The translations under genes and the position numbers were made by a program. A stretch of 64,000 nt of DNA. Origin: Carbonactinospora thermoautotrophica (GTDB taxonomy: Bacteria > Actinomycetota > Actinomycetes > Streptomycetales > Carbonactinosporaceae). How positions within the stretch are numbered: the first letter of the stretch is position 1; each line of letters opens with the position of its first letter. This document shows, piece after piece, positions 1-8,859 of the stretch. The notes under the pieces are model-generated. The model was given only the letters and a program-made list of their open reading frames with translations, made no database searches and was not told the DNA's origin. The DNA is taken from positions 620,001-684,000 of the forward strand of contig NZ_JYIJ01000019.1 of assembly GCF_001543895.1 (NCBI RefSeq). Direction: 5' to 3'.

Positions 1-147
1 CACCCGGACCAGCCGTTCACGTTCGCGGAGAAGGCGTACCTGCTGCCGCGCGGCGACGAGGAGTTCAAGCACTGGGTCGACCAGTGGGTGCATCTGCGCA
101 CCCATGACGGCACGTACCGGCGCCTCTCCGACGCCTGGATGAGGTGA
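1..147 (+). CDS. Extracellular solute-binding protein, C-terminal fragment
   Basis: The window opens inside a gene whose last 48 codons are read here, ending with a TGA at 145-147. The segment contains FAEKAYLLPRGDEEFKHWV and ends in LSDAWMR. That resembles the C-terminal lobe of family 3 periplasmic binding proteins (amino-acid or cyclohexadienyl dehydratase-like), where an EKAYLLP-type strand precedes the final helix. Codons are strongly G/C at the third position, so it is coding. The substrate cannot be judged from this fragment, and the start and signal peptide lie outside the window. Confidence 0.7.
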   Translation, partial: HPDQPFTFAEKAYLLPRGDEEFKHWVDQWVHLRTHDGTYRRLSDAWMR

Positions 148-220
148 GCGCTCGACAGGCACGGTTGTCGCAGGCTCGGACCAAGGCCGTGGGAGGGCCG
201 GGTGCGTCAGCCGCCGTCCC

Positions 221-541
221 TCAGCCGGTTTCCACAGCGCGGCATCCGTCAGTCATGGTGAGCACCACGTCGAGCAGGTCACGCAGGGCGTGGGCGAGTC
301 GCGGGTCGGCCAGCTCGTACCGGACCTGCCGGCCCTCGGGCGTGGCCACGACCAGGCCGCAACCGCGTAGGCAGGCCAGATGGTTCGACACGTTCGCGCG
401 GGTCAGCCCCAAGTGGTCGGCGAGCCTCGCCGGGTAGCTGGGGCCGTCGAGCAGGGCGAGCAGCAGCCGGCGCCGGGTGGTGTCGGCCAGGGCCCGGCCG
501 ACCCGATCCATGGCCTCTTCGCGCGTCGCGGTCCGGTACAC
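221..541 (-). CDS. cmtR: ArsR/SmtB-family metal-responsive repressor, CmtR-like
   Basis: A 106-residue winged-helix repressor. It aligns closely by eye with Mycobacterium tuberculosis CmtR, the Cd/Pb sensor: GRALADTTRRRLLLALLDG, the recognition helix region LTRANVSNHLACLRGCGL, and EGRQVRYELAD. The CmtR metal ligands are kept: Cys57 and Cys61 in the ACLRGC motif, and a C-terminal Cys100 corresponding to CmtR Cys102. It is divergent from the crcB-DUF190-crcB genes, with a perfect inverted repeat in the short gap. It probably represses itself and possibly the fluoride-channel operon. Metal sensing is well supported by the ligands; control of crcB is inferred from position. Confidence 0.85.
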   Translation of the reverse strand: MYRTATREEAMDRVGRALADTTRRRLLLALLDGPSYPARLADHLGLTRANVSNHLACLRGCGLVVATPEGRQVRYELADPRLAHALRDLLDVVLTMTDGCRAVETG

Positions 542-550
542 CCCACCACG

Positions 551-568
551 ATACAGTCCTGGCTGTAT
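551..568. promoter_or_regulatory. Inverted-repeat operator in the cmtR-crcB divergent gap
   Basis: ATACAG and CTGTAT form a perfect 6-bp inverted repeat around a 6-nt centre (TCCTGG). It lies 10 nt upstream of the repressor start at 541 and 10 nt upstream of the crcB GTG at 579. ArsR-family repressors bind such palindromes over divergent promoters. No canonical -10/-35 pair is obvious, so the exact promoters are not assigned. Confidence 0.6.
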
Positions 569-578
569 TGTTAGGAAC

Positions 579-1010
579 GTGTCCGCTCCGCCCTCCCAGC
601 CCCGCGTGCTCGGCGTGATCGCGGCCGGCGGCGCGCTCGGCGCGCTCGCCCGCTACGGCCTCGCCGTGGCGCTCCCCCACCAGCCGGGCGCGTTCCCATG
701 GGCGACCTTCCTCACCAACGCCAGCGGCTGCCTGCTGCTCGGCGCGCTCATGGTGCTGCTGCTCGACTGGTGGCCGCCCCGCCCGTACGTCCGGCCGTTC
801 CTCGGCGTGGGCGTGCTCGGCGGGTACACCACGTTCTCCACGTACGCGGCCGAGACCCGCGACCTGGTCGCCGCGGGCGCGCCCGCCACGGCGGCCGGGT
901 ACGCGCTGGGCAGCCTCGCCGCCGCGCTCGTCGCCGTCTGGGCGGGGATGACCCTGACCCGGGCGGCCGTCTCACGGCTGCGCCGCCGAGGCGCGAGGAG
1001 GCCGGCATGA
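579..1010 (+). CDS. crcB: Fluoride channel protein CrcB/Fluc, first subunit
   Basis: A 143-residue, four-helix Fluc family protein that lets fluoride leave the cytoplasm. Family marks are [13 protein letters not shown] near the N-terminus, the [15 protein letters not shown] segment with the pore Asn, and [13 protein letters not shown] with the Phe-box/TTFST motif. The start is placed at GTG 579 because upstream codons run through the operator and the repressor's leader. No good ribosome site precedes it, so it may be leaderless. The C-terminus is a basic tail. It overlaps the next gene by an ATGA junction. Actinobacteria often carry two crcB copies forming a heterodimer. Confidence 0.9.
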   Translation: MSAPPSQPRVLGVIAAGGALGALARYGLAVALPHQPGAFPWATFLTNASGCLLLGALMVLLLDWWPPRPYVRPFLGVGVLGGYTTFSTYAAETRDLVAAGAPATAAGYALGSLAAALVAVWAGMTLTRAAVSRLRRRGARRPA

Positions 1011-1384
1011 AACTCCAGGGATCCGTGCGGCGGCTCACGATCTTCGTGGGCGAGACCGACCGGTGGCGGCACAAGCCGCTGTACACCGAGATCGTGCACC
1101 GGGCCCACCGCGCCGGGCTGGCCGGTGCGACCGTCCTGCGCGGCATCGAGGGGTACGGCGCGTCGTCCCGCGTCCACACCACCCGGATCCTCGACCTGGC
1201 CGAGGACCTGCCCGTGGTGATCGTGATCGTGGACACCGCCGAGAAGATCGCCGGGTTCCTCCCCCAGCTCGACGAGCTGATCGCCGAGGGCCTGGTCGTC
1301 GTGGACGACGTGGAGGTGGTCCGGTACGTGGGGCGGGGCACGGCTGAGGGCACAGCCGAGGGCACGGCCCCGCCCGGCGAGTGA
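1007..1384 (+). CDS. DUF190 family protein between two crcB genes
   Basis: A 125-residue DUF190 protein (PII-like fold). Motifs include [30 protein letters not shown] and [14 protein letters not shown]. The start ATG at 1007 follows GAGGAGG and overlaps the upstream crcB stop (ATGA). A short Ala-Glu-Gly-Thr repeat forms the C-terminal tail. DUF190 proteins are commonly found with crcB and are thought to be accessory or ligand-sensing proteins. Its fixed place between the two channel genes supports a role in fluoride export. The biochemical function is unknown. Confidence 0.9.
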   Translation: MKLQGSVRRLTIFVGETDRWRHKPLYTEIVHRAHRAGLAGATVLRGIEGYGASSRVHTTRILDLAEDLPVVIVIVDTAEKIAGFLPQLDELIAEGLVVVDDVEVVRYVGRGTAEGTAEGTAPPGE

Positions 1385-1385
1385 G

Positions 1386-1763
1386 GTGCCCGTGCTGGAC
1401 GTCCTGCTCGTCGCCCTCGGCGCGATGGCCGGCGCGCCCCTGCGCTACCTGGTGGACCGCTGGATCTCCGCGCGGCACGACACGGTCTTCCCCTGGGGCA
1501 CGTTCACGGTGAACGTGGCCGGGTCCCTCGTGCTCGGCCTGGTCACCGGCGCGGCCGCCGCCCACGGGCTGCCGCGCTCGGTCGTCCTGCTGGCCGGCAC
1601 CGGGTTCTGCGGCGCGCTCACCACGTTCAGCACGTTCGGGTACGAGACCGTGCGGCTGGTCGAGGACGGCGCCTACGGGTACGCCGCCGGCAACGTCCTC
1701 GGCTCGGCCGCCGCCGGCCTGATGGCCGTCACCGCCGGGTACGCGCTCGCGACGTCGCTGTGA
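1386..1763 (+). CDS. crcB: Fluoride channel protein CrcB/Fluc, second subunit
   Basis: A 125-residue Fluc family membrane protein, starting at GTG 1386, one base after the DUF190 stop. It shows GAPLRYLVDRW, the WGTFTVNVAGSLVLGLV helix with the channel Asn, and GFCGALTTFSTFGYET. Length is typical. Together with the first crcB it probably forms a dual-topology or heterodimeric fluoride channel in the cytoplasmic membrane. No fluoride riboswitch could be recognised upstream of the operon; regulation may instead come from the adjacent ArsR-family repressor. Confidence 0.92.
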   Translation: MPVLDVLLVALGAMAGAPLRYLVDRWISARHDTVFPWGTFTVNVAGSLVLGLVTGAAAAHGLPRSVVLLAGTGFCGALTTFSTFGYETVRLVEDGAYGYAAGNVLGSAAAGLMAVTAGYALATSL

Positions 1764-1781
1764 GGGTCGCTGTGAGGGCGC

Positions 1782-2138
1782 TCAGTAGCCCAGCTCGTGC
1801 AGGCGCTCGTCGTCGATGCCGAAGTGGTGCGCGATCTCGTGCACCACGGTCGTGCGGACCTCCTCGACCACCTCGTCGTAGGTCTCGCAGATCCGCAGCG
1901 TGGGCAGCCGGTAGATGGTGATCCGGTCGGGGAGCACCCCGGAGTACCACTCGCCGCGCTCGGTCAGCGGGATCCCCTCGTACCGGCCGAGCAGTTCCGG
2001 GTCCTCCGGCTCGGGCTCGTCCTCGACGAAGACGGCCACGTTGTCCATGAGCCTCGTGATCTCGGGCGGGATCCCGTCGAGCGCCTCGGCCACGAGCTCC
2101 TCGAACTCCTCGGGCGGTATCTCAAGCACGACACCCAT
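1782..2138 (-). CDS. Minimal zinc metallopeptidase family protein
   Basis: A 118-residue protein of the actinobacterial minimal-zincin family (Acel_2062 type). It begins MGVVLEIPPEEFEELVAEALDGIP and carries the zinc-binding motif HEIAHHFG (HExxH) near the C-terminus, followed by DDERLHELGY. These proteins are small, cytosolic and of unknown substrate. It is convergent with crcB, whose stop lies 18 nt away. Length and motif fit the family well. The cellular role is not known. Confidence 0.88.
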   Translation of the reverse strand: MGVVLEIPPEEFEELVAEALDGIPPEITRLMDNVAVFVEDEPEPEDPELLGRYEGIPLTERGEWYSGVLPDRITIYRLPTLRICETYDEVVEEVRTTVVHEIAHHFGIDDERLHELGY

Positions 2139-2201
2139 TCTCCGGCGCGCCGGTCCTCACGGGTGACAAATCAGCCCGAGTTATGGGCAGACTGGGGCGG
2201 G

Positions 2202-3704
2202 ATGCTCGCCAGAGTCCAGAACGCCACGACAGTCATCCGTGCGGCCGTCGCCCGGTTCCTGGCACACCGCGCGGTCAGGATGGCCGGCGTCGTCCTCGTG
2301 GCCCTGTGCGGCCTCTGGATCGGCCTGATGCTCGGTGCGCGGGTCGACGCCCGCATCGGCCCGATGGACACGCACCTGTCGCTGCGCCCCACCCTGGAAG
2401 GGGACACCTTCGTCAACGTGTCCCCGGTGGGTTCCCTCCAGCTGGACAGCCACGACGGCCCGATCGGGCTGCGGGTGGACATGGTCCAGCTCGACCCGAA
2501 ACTCACCCAGGCGTTGATCGACGACCCGAACCGCCTGCGTGGCCTGGACGACCAGATCCCGCGCGACGTCCGGCAAGCCATCGTCCGGCTGCTGATCCGG
2601 GGTGCGGTGAGCGCGGTGCTGGTCGCCGCGGCGCTCACCTGGCTGGTCACCCGGCGGGCGCGGCACACGCTGGTCGCCGGCTCCACCGCCCTCGTCCTGC
2701 TGGCGGCCGGGGGCGGAGCGGTCGCCGCCACCTGGAACCCCAAGTCGCTGCTCGAACCGCGCTACCACGGGCTGCTGGCCAGCGCGCCCTCGATCGTGGT
2801 GAGCGCGCAGAACCTGATCACCGACTTCGAGACGTACCGCAAGGAGCTGGCCAAGCTGGTGACCAACGTCTCCCGCCTGTACACGGTGACGTCCAAGCTG
2901 CCCACGTACCAGCCGGACCCGTCCACGATCCGGGTGCTGCACGTGTCCGACCTACACCTGAACCCGATGGCGTGGAGCGTGATCGAGTCACTCGTCCAGC
3001 AGTTCGGGGTGACCTTCATCATCGACTCCGGGGACCTGACCGACCGGGGCACCAGCGCCGAGAACCAGTTCGCGAGCCACATCTCCCGGTTGGGCCGGCC
3101 GTACGTGTTCGTCCGCGGCAACCACGACTCCCCCGACACCGCCGCTGCCGTCGCGCGGCAGAAGGGCGCGATCGTGCTCCGCGGCCGGATCGTAACCGTC
3201 GAGGGCCTGCGCATCCTGGGCGACGCCGACCCGCGCTGGCCGCCGGACCGCCCGAACAGCCAGGAGCCGCCTGCCGCGCCCGTCCAGCAGATGGTCGAGC
3301 GGCTTGCCCGGACCGCGCGCGACGCCTCACCGCCGGTGGACATCGTCGTGACGCACGACCCGACGTACGCGGCGCCGCTCGGCGGGGTCACGCCGACCGT
3401 CCTGACCGGGCACGCGCACCGCCGGGAGGTACGGGCCCTCGAACACGGCACCCGGCTGTTCGTCCAGGGCTCGACCGGCGGCGCCGGCATGCGCGGGCTC
3501 AACAACCCTCAGCCGGTCCCGATCCAGTGCTCGGTCCTGTACTTCGACCGCAAGACCAAGCGGCTCCAGGCCTGGGACGACATCACGGTCGGTGGGCTCG
3601 GGCTGGCCTCCGTCGAGGTCAGCCGCCATCTCGCCGACGAGGCCACACTGACCGAGAAGACCCAGCTCACGCCGTCCCCGACCGCGACGGAAAGCCCCGG
3701 CTGA
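2202..3704 (+). CDS. Membrane-anchored metallophosphoesterase
   Basis: A protein of 500 residues. An N-terminal membrane helix lies at about residues 28-46 (AGVVLVALCGLWIGLMLG). Two further helices at about 135-190 follow an extracytoplasmic-looking segment. The C-terminal calcineurin-like phosphoesterase domain has all the expected metal-binding motifs in order: HVSDLHLNP, DSGDLTDRG, RGNHDSPDT, VTHDP and GHAHRRE. It ends with a Thr/Pro/Ser-rich tail. The start ATG at 2202 follows a weak GGGGCGG; upstream frame-open sequence overlaps the opposite peptidase gene and is not coding. The substrate is unknown. Similar proteins are common in actinobacteria upstream of tRNA clusters. Confidence 0.9.
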   Translation: MLARVQNATTVIRAAVARFLAHRAVRMAGVVLVALCGLWIGLMLGARVDARIGPMDTHLSLRPTLEGDTFVNVSPVGSLQLDSHDGPIGLRVDMVQLDPKLTQALIDDPNRLRGLDDQIPRDVRQAIVRLLIRGAVSAVLVAAALTWLVTRRARHTLVAGSTALVLLAAGGGAVAATWNPKSLLEPRYHGLLASAPSIVVSAQNLITDFETYRKELAKLVTNVSRLYTVTSKLPTYQPDPSTIRVLHVSDLHLNPMAWSVIESLVQQFGVTFIIDSGDLTDRGTSAENQFASHISRLGRPYVFVRGNHDSPDTAAAVARQKGAIVLRGRIVTVEGLRILGDADPRWPPDRPNSQEPPAAPVQQMVERLARTARDASPPVDIVVTHDPTYAAPLGGVTPTVLTGHAHRREVRALEHGTRLFVQGSTGGAGMRGLNNPQPVPIQCSVLYFDRKTKRLQAWDDITVGGLGLASVEVSRHLADEATLTEKTQLTPSPTATESPG

Positions 3705-3736
3705 GGGCCGGGAATCCGCCGGCCGCGCAATCCGTT

Positions 3737-3766
3737 TTGCCGCCAGGCCCCTCTGTCCCATATCCT
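3737..3766 (+). promoter_or_regulatory. Probable promoter of the tRNA cluster
   Basis: TTGCCG (3737-3742) and TATCCT (3761-3766) are separated by 18 bases and lie 38 nt upstream of tRNA-Glu. This fits a sigma70/HrdB-type promoter for the three-tRNA transcript. The call rests on sequence match and spacing only. Confidence 0.45.
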
Positions 3767-3804
3767 GGGGCAAGTCCCCGACGGCTTGGACGCCGTGGGC
3801 CACT

Positions 3805-3877
3805 GCCCTCATCGTCTAGCGGCCCAGGACACCGCCCTTTCAAGGCGGCGGCACGGGTTCGAATCCCGTTGGGGGCA
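3805..3877 (+). tRNA. tRNA-Glu (anticodon TTC)
   Basis: Cloverleaf with a 7-bp acceptor GCCCTCA/TGGGGGC, D-arm around TCTAGCGGCCCAGGA, anticodon loop CTTTCAA giving TTC, and T-loop GTTCGAATC. Discriminator base A. CCA is not encoded. First gene of a Glu-Asp-Phe cluster, an arrangement common in actinomycetes. Confidence 0.97.
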
Positions 3878-3967
3878 CTACTTCGCCGGGCGCGGAAGCC
3901 ATTCGCGCGAGGCAGCCGGCAGCGAACTAGCCCTGAAAAGGCGCTAGGCTGTCAGCAGCAAAACTTG

Positions 3968-4041
3968 GTCCTGTGGAGCAGCTTGGAGTGCTCGCCACCC
4001 TGTCAAGGTGGAGGCCGCGGGTTCAAATCCCGTCAGGACCG
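3968..4041 (+). tRNA. tRNA-Asp (anticodon GTC)
   Basis: Acceptor GGTCCTG pairs with CAGGACC. The anticodon loop CTGTCAA gives GTC and the T-loop is GTTCAAATC. Discriminator G as expected for tRNA-Asp. It lies 90 nt after tRNA-Glu and 11 nt before tRNA-Phe. Confidence 0.97.
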
Positions 4042-4052
4042 CTCTGGCCCGA

Positions 4053-4126
4053 GGCCAGGTAGCTCAGTTGGTACGAGCGTCCGCCTGAAAAGCGGAAGGT
4101 CGGCGGTTCGACCCCGCCCCTGGCCA
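4053..4126 (+). tRNA. tRNA-Phe (anticodon GAA)
   Basis: Acceptor GGCCAGG pairs with CCTGGCC. The D-arm is AGCTCAGTTGGTACGAGC, the anticodon loop CTGAAAA gives GAA, and the T-loop is GTTCGACCC. Discriminator A. Last gene of the cluster. Confidence 0.97.
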
Positions 4127-4151
4127 CTCCCTTGCCTACCAAGCAGGTGCG

Positions 4152-4186
4152 CCCCGAGGACGTCACGTCCCCGGGGTGTTGTTTTA
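4152..4186 (+). terminator. Terminator of the tRNA cluster
   Basis: Arms CCCCGaGGACG and CGTCCcCGGGG form a hairpin with one mismatch and a TCA loop, followed by the T-rich run TGTTGTTTTAT. It sits 25 nt after tRNA-Phe. Confidence 0.8.
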
Positions 4187-4444
4187 TGACATCGACGTTG
4201 ACACCAACGGGTTAGGGCCGCACCTCCCAGGCGCAACCATACGCGCGTCCCGCCCCGGGCGGTACGCGGTTCTGGATTCGGGTTTCTACGGCGCCGAGGG
4301 GCAGGCTCGCCGGCTACCCGCGCAGGCTGCGGCCTGCCAGCGCTGGCGCCTGCCAGCAGCAAGCTCACTTGGACGACGGCGGCTCCACGGGCCGGGCCTT
4401 CCGCAACGGCGACGAGCGCAGCCGTGGCGGGGTTCCGCGGGCCG

Positions 4445-4804
4445 TCAGCGGGGCTTGAGCCGCAGCGTCGCGCCGGCCGATTCCTCGCCCAGGAACGGCT
4501 GCAGGAACGGGCTGCCCGCGTACTTGGTCGCATAGGCGCGGGTGACCGTGGCGATCGTGCCCGCGTCCGTGACCGGCTCGGCGTATACCGGGTGCACGTG
4601 CCTGGCGTCCCGGACCTCCCCGTTGGGATCGGCGCGCAGCCGTCGGTACCAGCCGCCGCCGGGGCCGGTCATCGAGCGTACGAAGACGTCGTCGTCCACC
4701 TGCACGACCCACACCGGGGTGGACCCGCTGGAGCCGTCCGGGCGCCGGAAGCCGATGTTGATCTCCTGCACGTCCGCGAGATGTCGCAAGGGGTTGGCCG
4801 CCAT
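4445..4804 (-). CDS. DUF2255 family protein
   Basis: A 119-residue protein beginning MAANPLRHLADVQEINIG. It has the DUF2255 core WVVQVDDDVFVRSMTGPGGG, WYRRLRADPNGEVR and YATKYAGSPFLQPFL. The ATG at 4804 is preceded by a strong GAGGAGG. An earlier in-frame ATG (4966) would add 54 unrelated residues and has no such site. This small family, close to the deazaflavin or pyridoxamine-oxidase-like split-barrel proteins, has no settled function. It stands alone, with a long non-coding stretch behind its start. Confidence 0.85.
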   Translation of the reverse strand: MAANPLRHLADVQEINIGFRRPDGSSGSTPVWVVQVDDDVFVRSMTGPGGGWYRRLRADPNGEVRDARHVHPVYAEPVTDAGTIATVTRAYATKYAGSPFLQPFLGEESAGATLRLKPR

Positions 4805-5919
4805 GTCTACCTCCTCGACCGGGGCAGGCAGGTCGGCCGACCAGCACGCCGCCGGTCCCTCCTCGATGCAACCACAACCTGGACCGCGCTGCCAGCCGCT
4901 CCTCGTTGCGGGGTTGGTAGGCGAGAGCGTGTCCGGCCAGGGTGCCCGTTCAGCGACCCAGGCCATCGGGTAAAGGTTTCACCACCCGTTCCGGCGCCAG
5001 GTGGGCATCACGTACCGGCCGCTCAGGCAGTAGCCGGCCGGTGTGGTGTCGGCCGGCGGGTCCGCCTCGGAACCGCATCGCGCGGCTGTACCCGATGAGG
5101 GCACCGCCAGCGCCGTACCGCCCCTGGCTGCCGCCTGATCTTGCGGGGAACGGCGGACCGCGGCCCACGGTAGGCGGGGCCGCCCGCAGCGGCGCCAATT
5201 CCACGGCGAGGCGCGGAGCCGCCCATGCTTTCCACGACGTTCCAGCTGCTCCGGAGTTCCAACAGCTTCTACGATCAACGCCGCATTCACGCCGGAGCGG
5301 GCGAGATGTTTTCGGCATCTCGCGAGCAACAGGGATATCCGCATTTGATCACGCAGAAGCAGAAATTACGCATAGGTGGTTCAAAACCGGCCGTCGCTCC
5401 CGGCTGGACGGCCTGGCGATCGCTCATGCGAGCGAATGTTGAATACCTCTCAAATACCATAAAGAGGACAAAATCAATCCACCCGCGGCCGGTGGCGACC
5501 CTCGGGGCCGCGCCCCTACTTGCCCAGGTCAGGGCGGGCATCACCCGATCGGGCGGAGGCGCGAACCTTCACACCGCCGGTCTGAAGATCCTTAAGTCTG
5601 AATGAAATACAACTTGAAGTAACTTTTGTCCATTTTTGCCTGGTCGATCTACGAAACGGATTCAGGTACGAGCGATTTCAGACATTCGGATGGCCAAGAT
5701 CGAGCGATTGCTCAAGCCGATCACCCATCCTGCCGATTACTTCGGACGCGAAGTGGGAAAAAGAAGAGAGCCAGCAGGTCCGAAGTAACGGATTCGATGT
5801 CACGACGAGATGGAACTGTTAGACTCGGCGGCGTAGGCGCGGAAAATAAACGACGCCGCACCGGACCCCGTGGTGGGTATAGGGTCAGGTACGGCGCCGG
5901 AAGGCGCGGAGCTGGTGGC
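4805..5919. other. Long stretch without a recognisable gene; lower GC in the middle
   Basis: No frame shows sustained codon bias or a recognisable motif. About 5240-5840 is visibly richer in A/T than the surrounding genes, for example near 5440-5490 and 5590-5680. All open frames here are short and atypical. It may be decayed foreign DNA or an extended regulatory or non-coding region between the DUF2255 gene and bldC. Confidence 0.5.
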
Positions 5920-6126
5920 TCAGCTCTCGCTACGCTGCTGCGGGATGCCGGCAAGCAGAGCGCGGACCTCTGCCTCCCGGTAACGGCGGTGACCGCCAAG
6001 GGTACGGATGGACGTCAGCTTGCCGGCCTTCGCCCACCGGGTGACGGTCTTGGGGTCAACGCGGAACATGGTGGCAACCTCGGCGGGCGTGAGCAGCGGC
6101 TCCGCGTCAGGCGTACGAGCGGTCAT
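5920..6126 (-). CDS. bldC: BldC, MerR-like developmental DNA-binding protein
   Basis: A 68-residue protein with the single MerR-type winged helix of BldC: LTPAEVATMFRVDPKTVTRW, then AGKLTSIRTLGGHRRYRE. The length equals that of Streptomyces BldC, a head-to-tail DNA-binding regulator that delays development. The ATG at 6126 follows GAGGAGG; a longer frame to 6243 lacks a site and conservation. The conserved order downstream (unknown protein, valine dehydrogenase, DUF3073, purM, purF) matches Streptomyces. Monocistronic, with a 645-nt upstream gap. Confidence 0.96.
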   Translation of the reverse strand: MTARTPDAEPLLTPAEVATMFRVDPKTVTRWAKAGKLTSIRTLGGHRRYREAEVRALLAGIPQQRSES

Positions 6127-6771
6127 GTGTGGCCTCCTCGGCAAGAACCGAACCAGCACGGTTCCTTTTTGAATGCTGCCTGTTGGCCCTGGATGTCCGG
6201 ATGGTCCCAGGGACCCATCTCGGTTATAGAGCCAACGGCGCATGCTTCGCAGCCCAAGTAGACCACCGAATAGGGTATCGAGTCGAAAACGACGGATTTC
6301 GTTGCGCCTTGCCCTTCAAACCACGAAATCCATACCTCCGAATATCAGCCGAGAGTGAAAGCGTAACTACGCAGCGTGACCAAGGGGACAGTTAAGGCCT
6401 CTCGGTGATCCTCCGGACAGGGCACTTGTGTCCTGAAACAGGCCCCTAGAGCGGGTCTCAAGCGTTCAAGCGCCCAAAAAGCGGGCAGCTTCGGTGTGAT
6501 TTCGATCACGCTTCTGCGCGTCGCCACGGCCGACAGGTACGAAAACGGCAGCCCACTCATCCCTTGAGCGGTGTAATCCATGCCGACCCGTCCCGTCTCT
6601 GGCCGGTTGTGTGGTTATAGATCGAGTCAAGCCAAGGCCTGGAGCACTCCTGCCTGCTCCGCCGGCCGGCTCGGGTTCCCTGCCCGGCCTCGCCGCCCGC
6701 CCGCCTCCTGAGCCGGGCCGCACGTCGGCACAGCGGTCACCGGGCTCAACCACCGAGGCCCAGCCGCCGGG
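6127..6771. other. Non-coding upstream region of bldC
   Basis: 645 bp between bldC and the next minus-strand gene. It is moderately A/T-rich at 6150-6420 and no frame is coding-like. GC-rich complementary tracts near 6662-6673 and 6708-6721 (GGCCGGCTC and GAGCCGGGCC) could fold into a terminator for the gene at 6772, without a T-run. The long leader presumably carries the bldC promoter and its control sites; I could not fix a -10/-35 pair. Confidence 0.45.
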
Positions 6772-7611
6772 TCAGTTCGCGTGTTCGAGTGCCTGGATGG
6801 CGCGCCAGCGGGTCATCAGCCGCTCGTACGCCTCGGCGGCCGCCGTCGCGTCACCGCGGGCCAGCGCGGCCAGCCCGACCGCTACGTCAGCGGCCGAGTC
6901 GTCGGACTCCAGCGCGTCGTCTGTCATCAGGTGCACGAGACCGCCGTAGTCGAGCTCCACCCAGGACTTCGGGTGGAACTCCTCCAGCCAGCGGCCCACC
7001 TCCTCGATGCCGAGCGTGAGCGAACCCTCCTCCACGGTGCGACGCAGCGTGCGCAGGGCCCGCGCCACCCGGCGTCGCGCCTCGACCATGCGGGTGCGGT
7101 AGTAGGAGGCGCGCGGCGAGCCGAGCCGCAGCGACCGTTCCTCGGGCGCGAACAGCACGAACCACTGCAGGGGCACGTGCCACGTCGAGGTCAGGATGCG
7201 GGGGCGCAGGTCGGCCTGTTCCGCCCGCCAGCGCTCGAAGTCGGCTTCAGCCTGCTCCTGCACGACCCGCGGCAGGCATACGTCCACGACCGTCTGCGGC
7301 AACTCCTGGCGGAACTCCTCCAGCGCCACCCATGAGCGCAGCCGCGTCTGCCAGGGGCAGATCAGCGTCTGGCCGTCCGCGGCGAGGACGAACGCCTCCT
7401 CGCTCTCCCGGGGCGGCACCATGATCGGCGGGGTGGCGACGAGGTGCCGCCGCGACTGCTCGTGCTCGGCGGCCAGCCCCACGGTCGGGTCCGGCAGGCC
7501 ACGGGCCACGACGTAGTCCGCCCACTTCGTCCGCTCCGGCTCAGGGAAGGCCGACAACGGCTCGTACACGCGCAGATACGCGGCGTAAGGAATCAGGACG
7601 GAGGTACGCAC
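6772..7611 (-). CDS. Conserved actinobacterial protein of unknown function beside bldC
   Basis: About 279 residues, starting at GTG 7611 ([19 protein letters not shown]) after GGTGGCGGA. Recognisable parts are [41 protein letters not shown] and a C-terminal helical region ending IQALEHAN. It has no signal peptide or membrane helix. A gene of this type sits between bldC and the valine dehydrogenase gene in Streptomyces, so it is part of a conserved block, but its function is not known. It is divergent from the dehydrogenase with a 150-bp shared promoter gap. The start is uncertain by a few codons. Confidence 0.8.
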   Translation of the reverse strand: MRTSVLIPYAAYLRVYEPLSAFPEPERTKWADYVVARGLPDPTVGLAAEHEQSRRHLVATPPIMVPPRESEEAFVLAADGQTLICPWQTRLRSWVALEEFRQELPQTVVDVCLPRVVQEQAEADFERWRAEQADLRPRILTSTWHVPLQWFVLFAPEERSLRLGSPRASYYRTRMVEARRRVARALRTLRRTVEEGSLTLGIEEVGRWLEEFHPKSWVELDYGGLVHLMTDDALESDDSAADVAVGLAALARGDATAAAEAYERLMTRWRAIQALEHAN

Positions 7612-7761
7612 GGAGGCATGGTCGCACGTCCGCCACCCGGTTGTGGCGATACCCCGCTCGGGGGACGAGCTTCCCCGAATCGACCGTGGTGCGAATATGG
7701 TCAACCACAAGACGCCCGTGCGGAAGCAAGCCAGCGGGCCGGATCGTCAGGAGTCACCACC

Positions 7762-8859
7762 GTGACCGAGACATCAGTGGATGGGGCCGTCTTCAGCCGT
7801 CACAGCGGCCATGAGCAGGTGGTTTTCTGCCAGGACGAGCAGTCGGGGTTGAAAGCCATCATCGGCATCTACTCCACCGCCCTGGGTCCCGCCCTCGGCG
7901 GCACCCGTTTCTACCCGTACGCCTCGGAAGCCGACGCCATCGCCGACGTGCTCGCCCTGTCCAAGGGGATGGCGTACAAGAACGCCCTCGCCGGCCTGGA
8001 CCACGGCGGCGGCAAGGCCGTCATCATCGGCGACCCCGACCGGGACAAGACCGAGGCGCTGCTGCGCGCGTACGGCCGCTTCGTCGAATCGCTCAACGGG
8101 CGGTACATCACCGCGTGCGACGTCGGCACATATGTGCAGGACATGGACGTGGTGGCCCGCGAGTGCCGGTTCGTGACCGGCCGGTCGCCGGAGCACGGCG
8201 GCGCGGGCGACTCGTCGATCCTCACCGCGTTCGGCGTGTTCCAGGGCATGCGCGCGGCTGCGGAGTGGCTGTGGGGCTCGCCGACGCTGCGCGGCCGGCG
8301 GGTCGGGATCGCCGGTGTCGGCAAGGTCGGCCACCACCTGGTCGAGCACCTGCTCGAGGACGGCGCCGAGGTCGTGATCACCGACATCAACGAGCAGGCG
8401 ATCGACCGGGTCCGGACCAGGCACCCGCAGGTGGATGTGGTCACGGACACCGACGCGCTGGTCCGCGCCGACATCGACGTGTACGCGCCCTGTGCGCTGG
8501 GTGGCGCGCTCGACGACGACACCGTGCCGGCGCTCACCGCCAAGATCGTCTGCGGCGCGGCGAACAACCAGCTCGCCCACGCCGGCATCGAGAAGATGCT
8601 GGAGGACCGCGGCATCCTGTACGCGCCGGACTACGTGGTCAACTCCGGCGGCGTGATCCAGGTGGCCGACGAGATCCACGGCTTCGACTTCGAGCGGGCC
8701 AAGAAGAAGGTGGCCGGCATCTACGACACCACGCTGCGGATCTTCCGGCTGGCCGCGGACGAGGGGGTGCCCCCGGCGGTCGCCGCCGATCGGCTGGCCG
8801 AGCGGCGCATGGCCGAGGTGGGCCGGCTGCGCGGCATCTACCTGCCTGGGCAGGCTTGA
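7762..8859 (+). CDS. vdh: Valine/leucine dehydrogenase (Glu/Leu/Phe/Val family)
   Basis: 365 residues, the length of Streptomyces valine dehydrogenase. NAD-dependent oxidative deamination of branched-chain amino acids to 2-oxoacids, a source of branched acyl-CoA starters. The substrate domain has [20 protein letters not shown] with catalytic Lys85. The Rossmann domain has [13 protein letters not shown]. The NNQLAH and [11 protein letters not shown] segments are typical. GTG 7762 follows AGGAG with good spacing. It is divergent from the unknown bldC-linked gene. Confidence 0.95.
   Translation: MTETSVDGAVFSRHSGHEQVVFCQDEQSGLKAIIGIYSTALGPALGGTRFYPYASEADAIADVLALSKGMAYKNALAGLDHGGGKAVIIGDPDRDKTEALLRAYGRFVESLNGRYITACDVGTYVQDMDVVARECRFVTGRSPEHGGAGDSSILTAFGVFQGMRAAAEWLWGSPTLRGRRVGIAGVGKVGHHLVEHLLEDGAEVVITDINEQAIDRVRTRHPQVDVVTDTDALVRADIDVYAPCALGGALDDDTVPALTAKIVCGAANNQLAHAGIEKMLEDRGILYAPDYVVNSGGVIQVADEIHGFDFERAKKKVAGIYDTTLRIFRLAADEGVPPAVAADRLAERRMAEVGRLRGIYLPGQA

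Noticed and set aside
542-578. Fluoride (crcB) riboswitch
   Set aside because: The gap upstream of crcB is only 37 nt, filled by the operator; no riboswitch core can fit.
2183-4189. 668-codon plus-strand frame running through the metallophosphoesterase and tRNA genes
   Set aside because: It crosses two tRNAs and overlaps a real gene in another frame; Arg/Pro/Ala-rich shadow.
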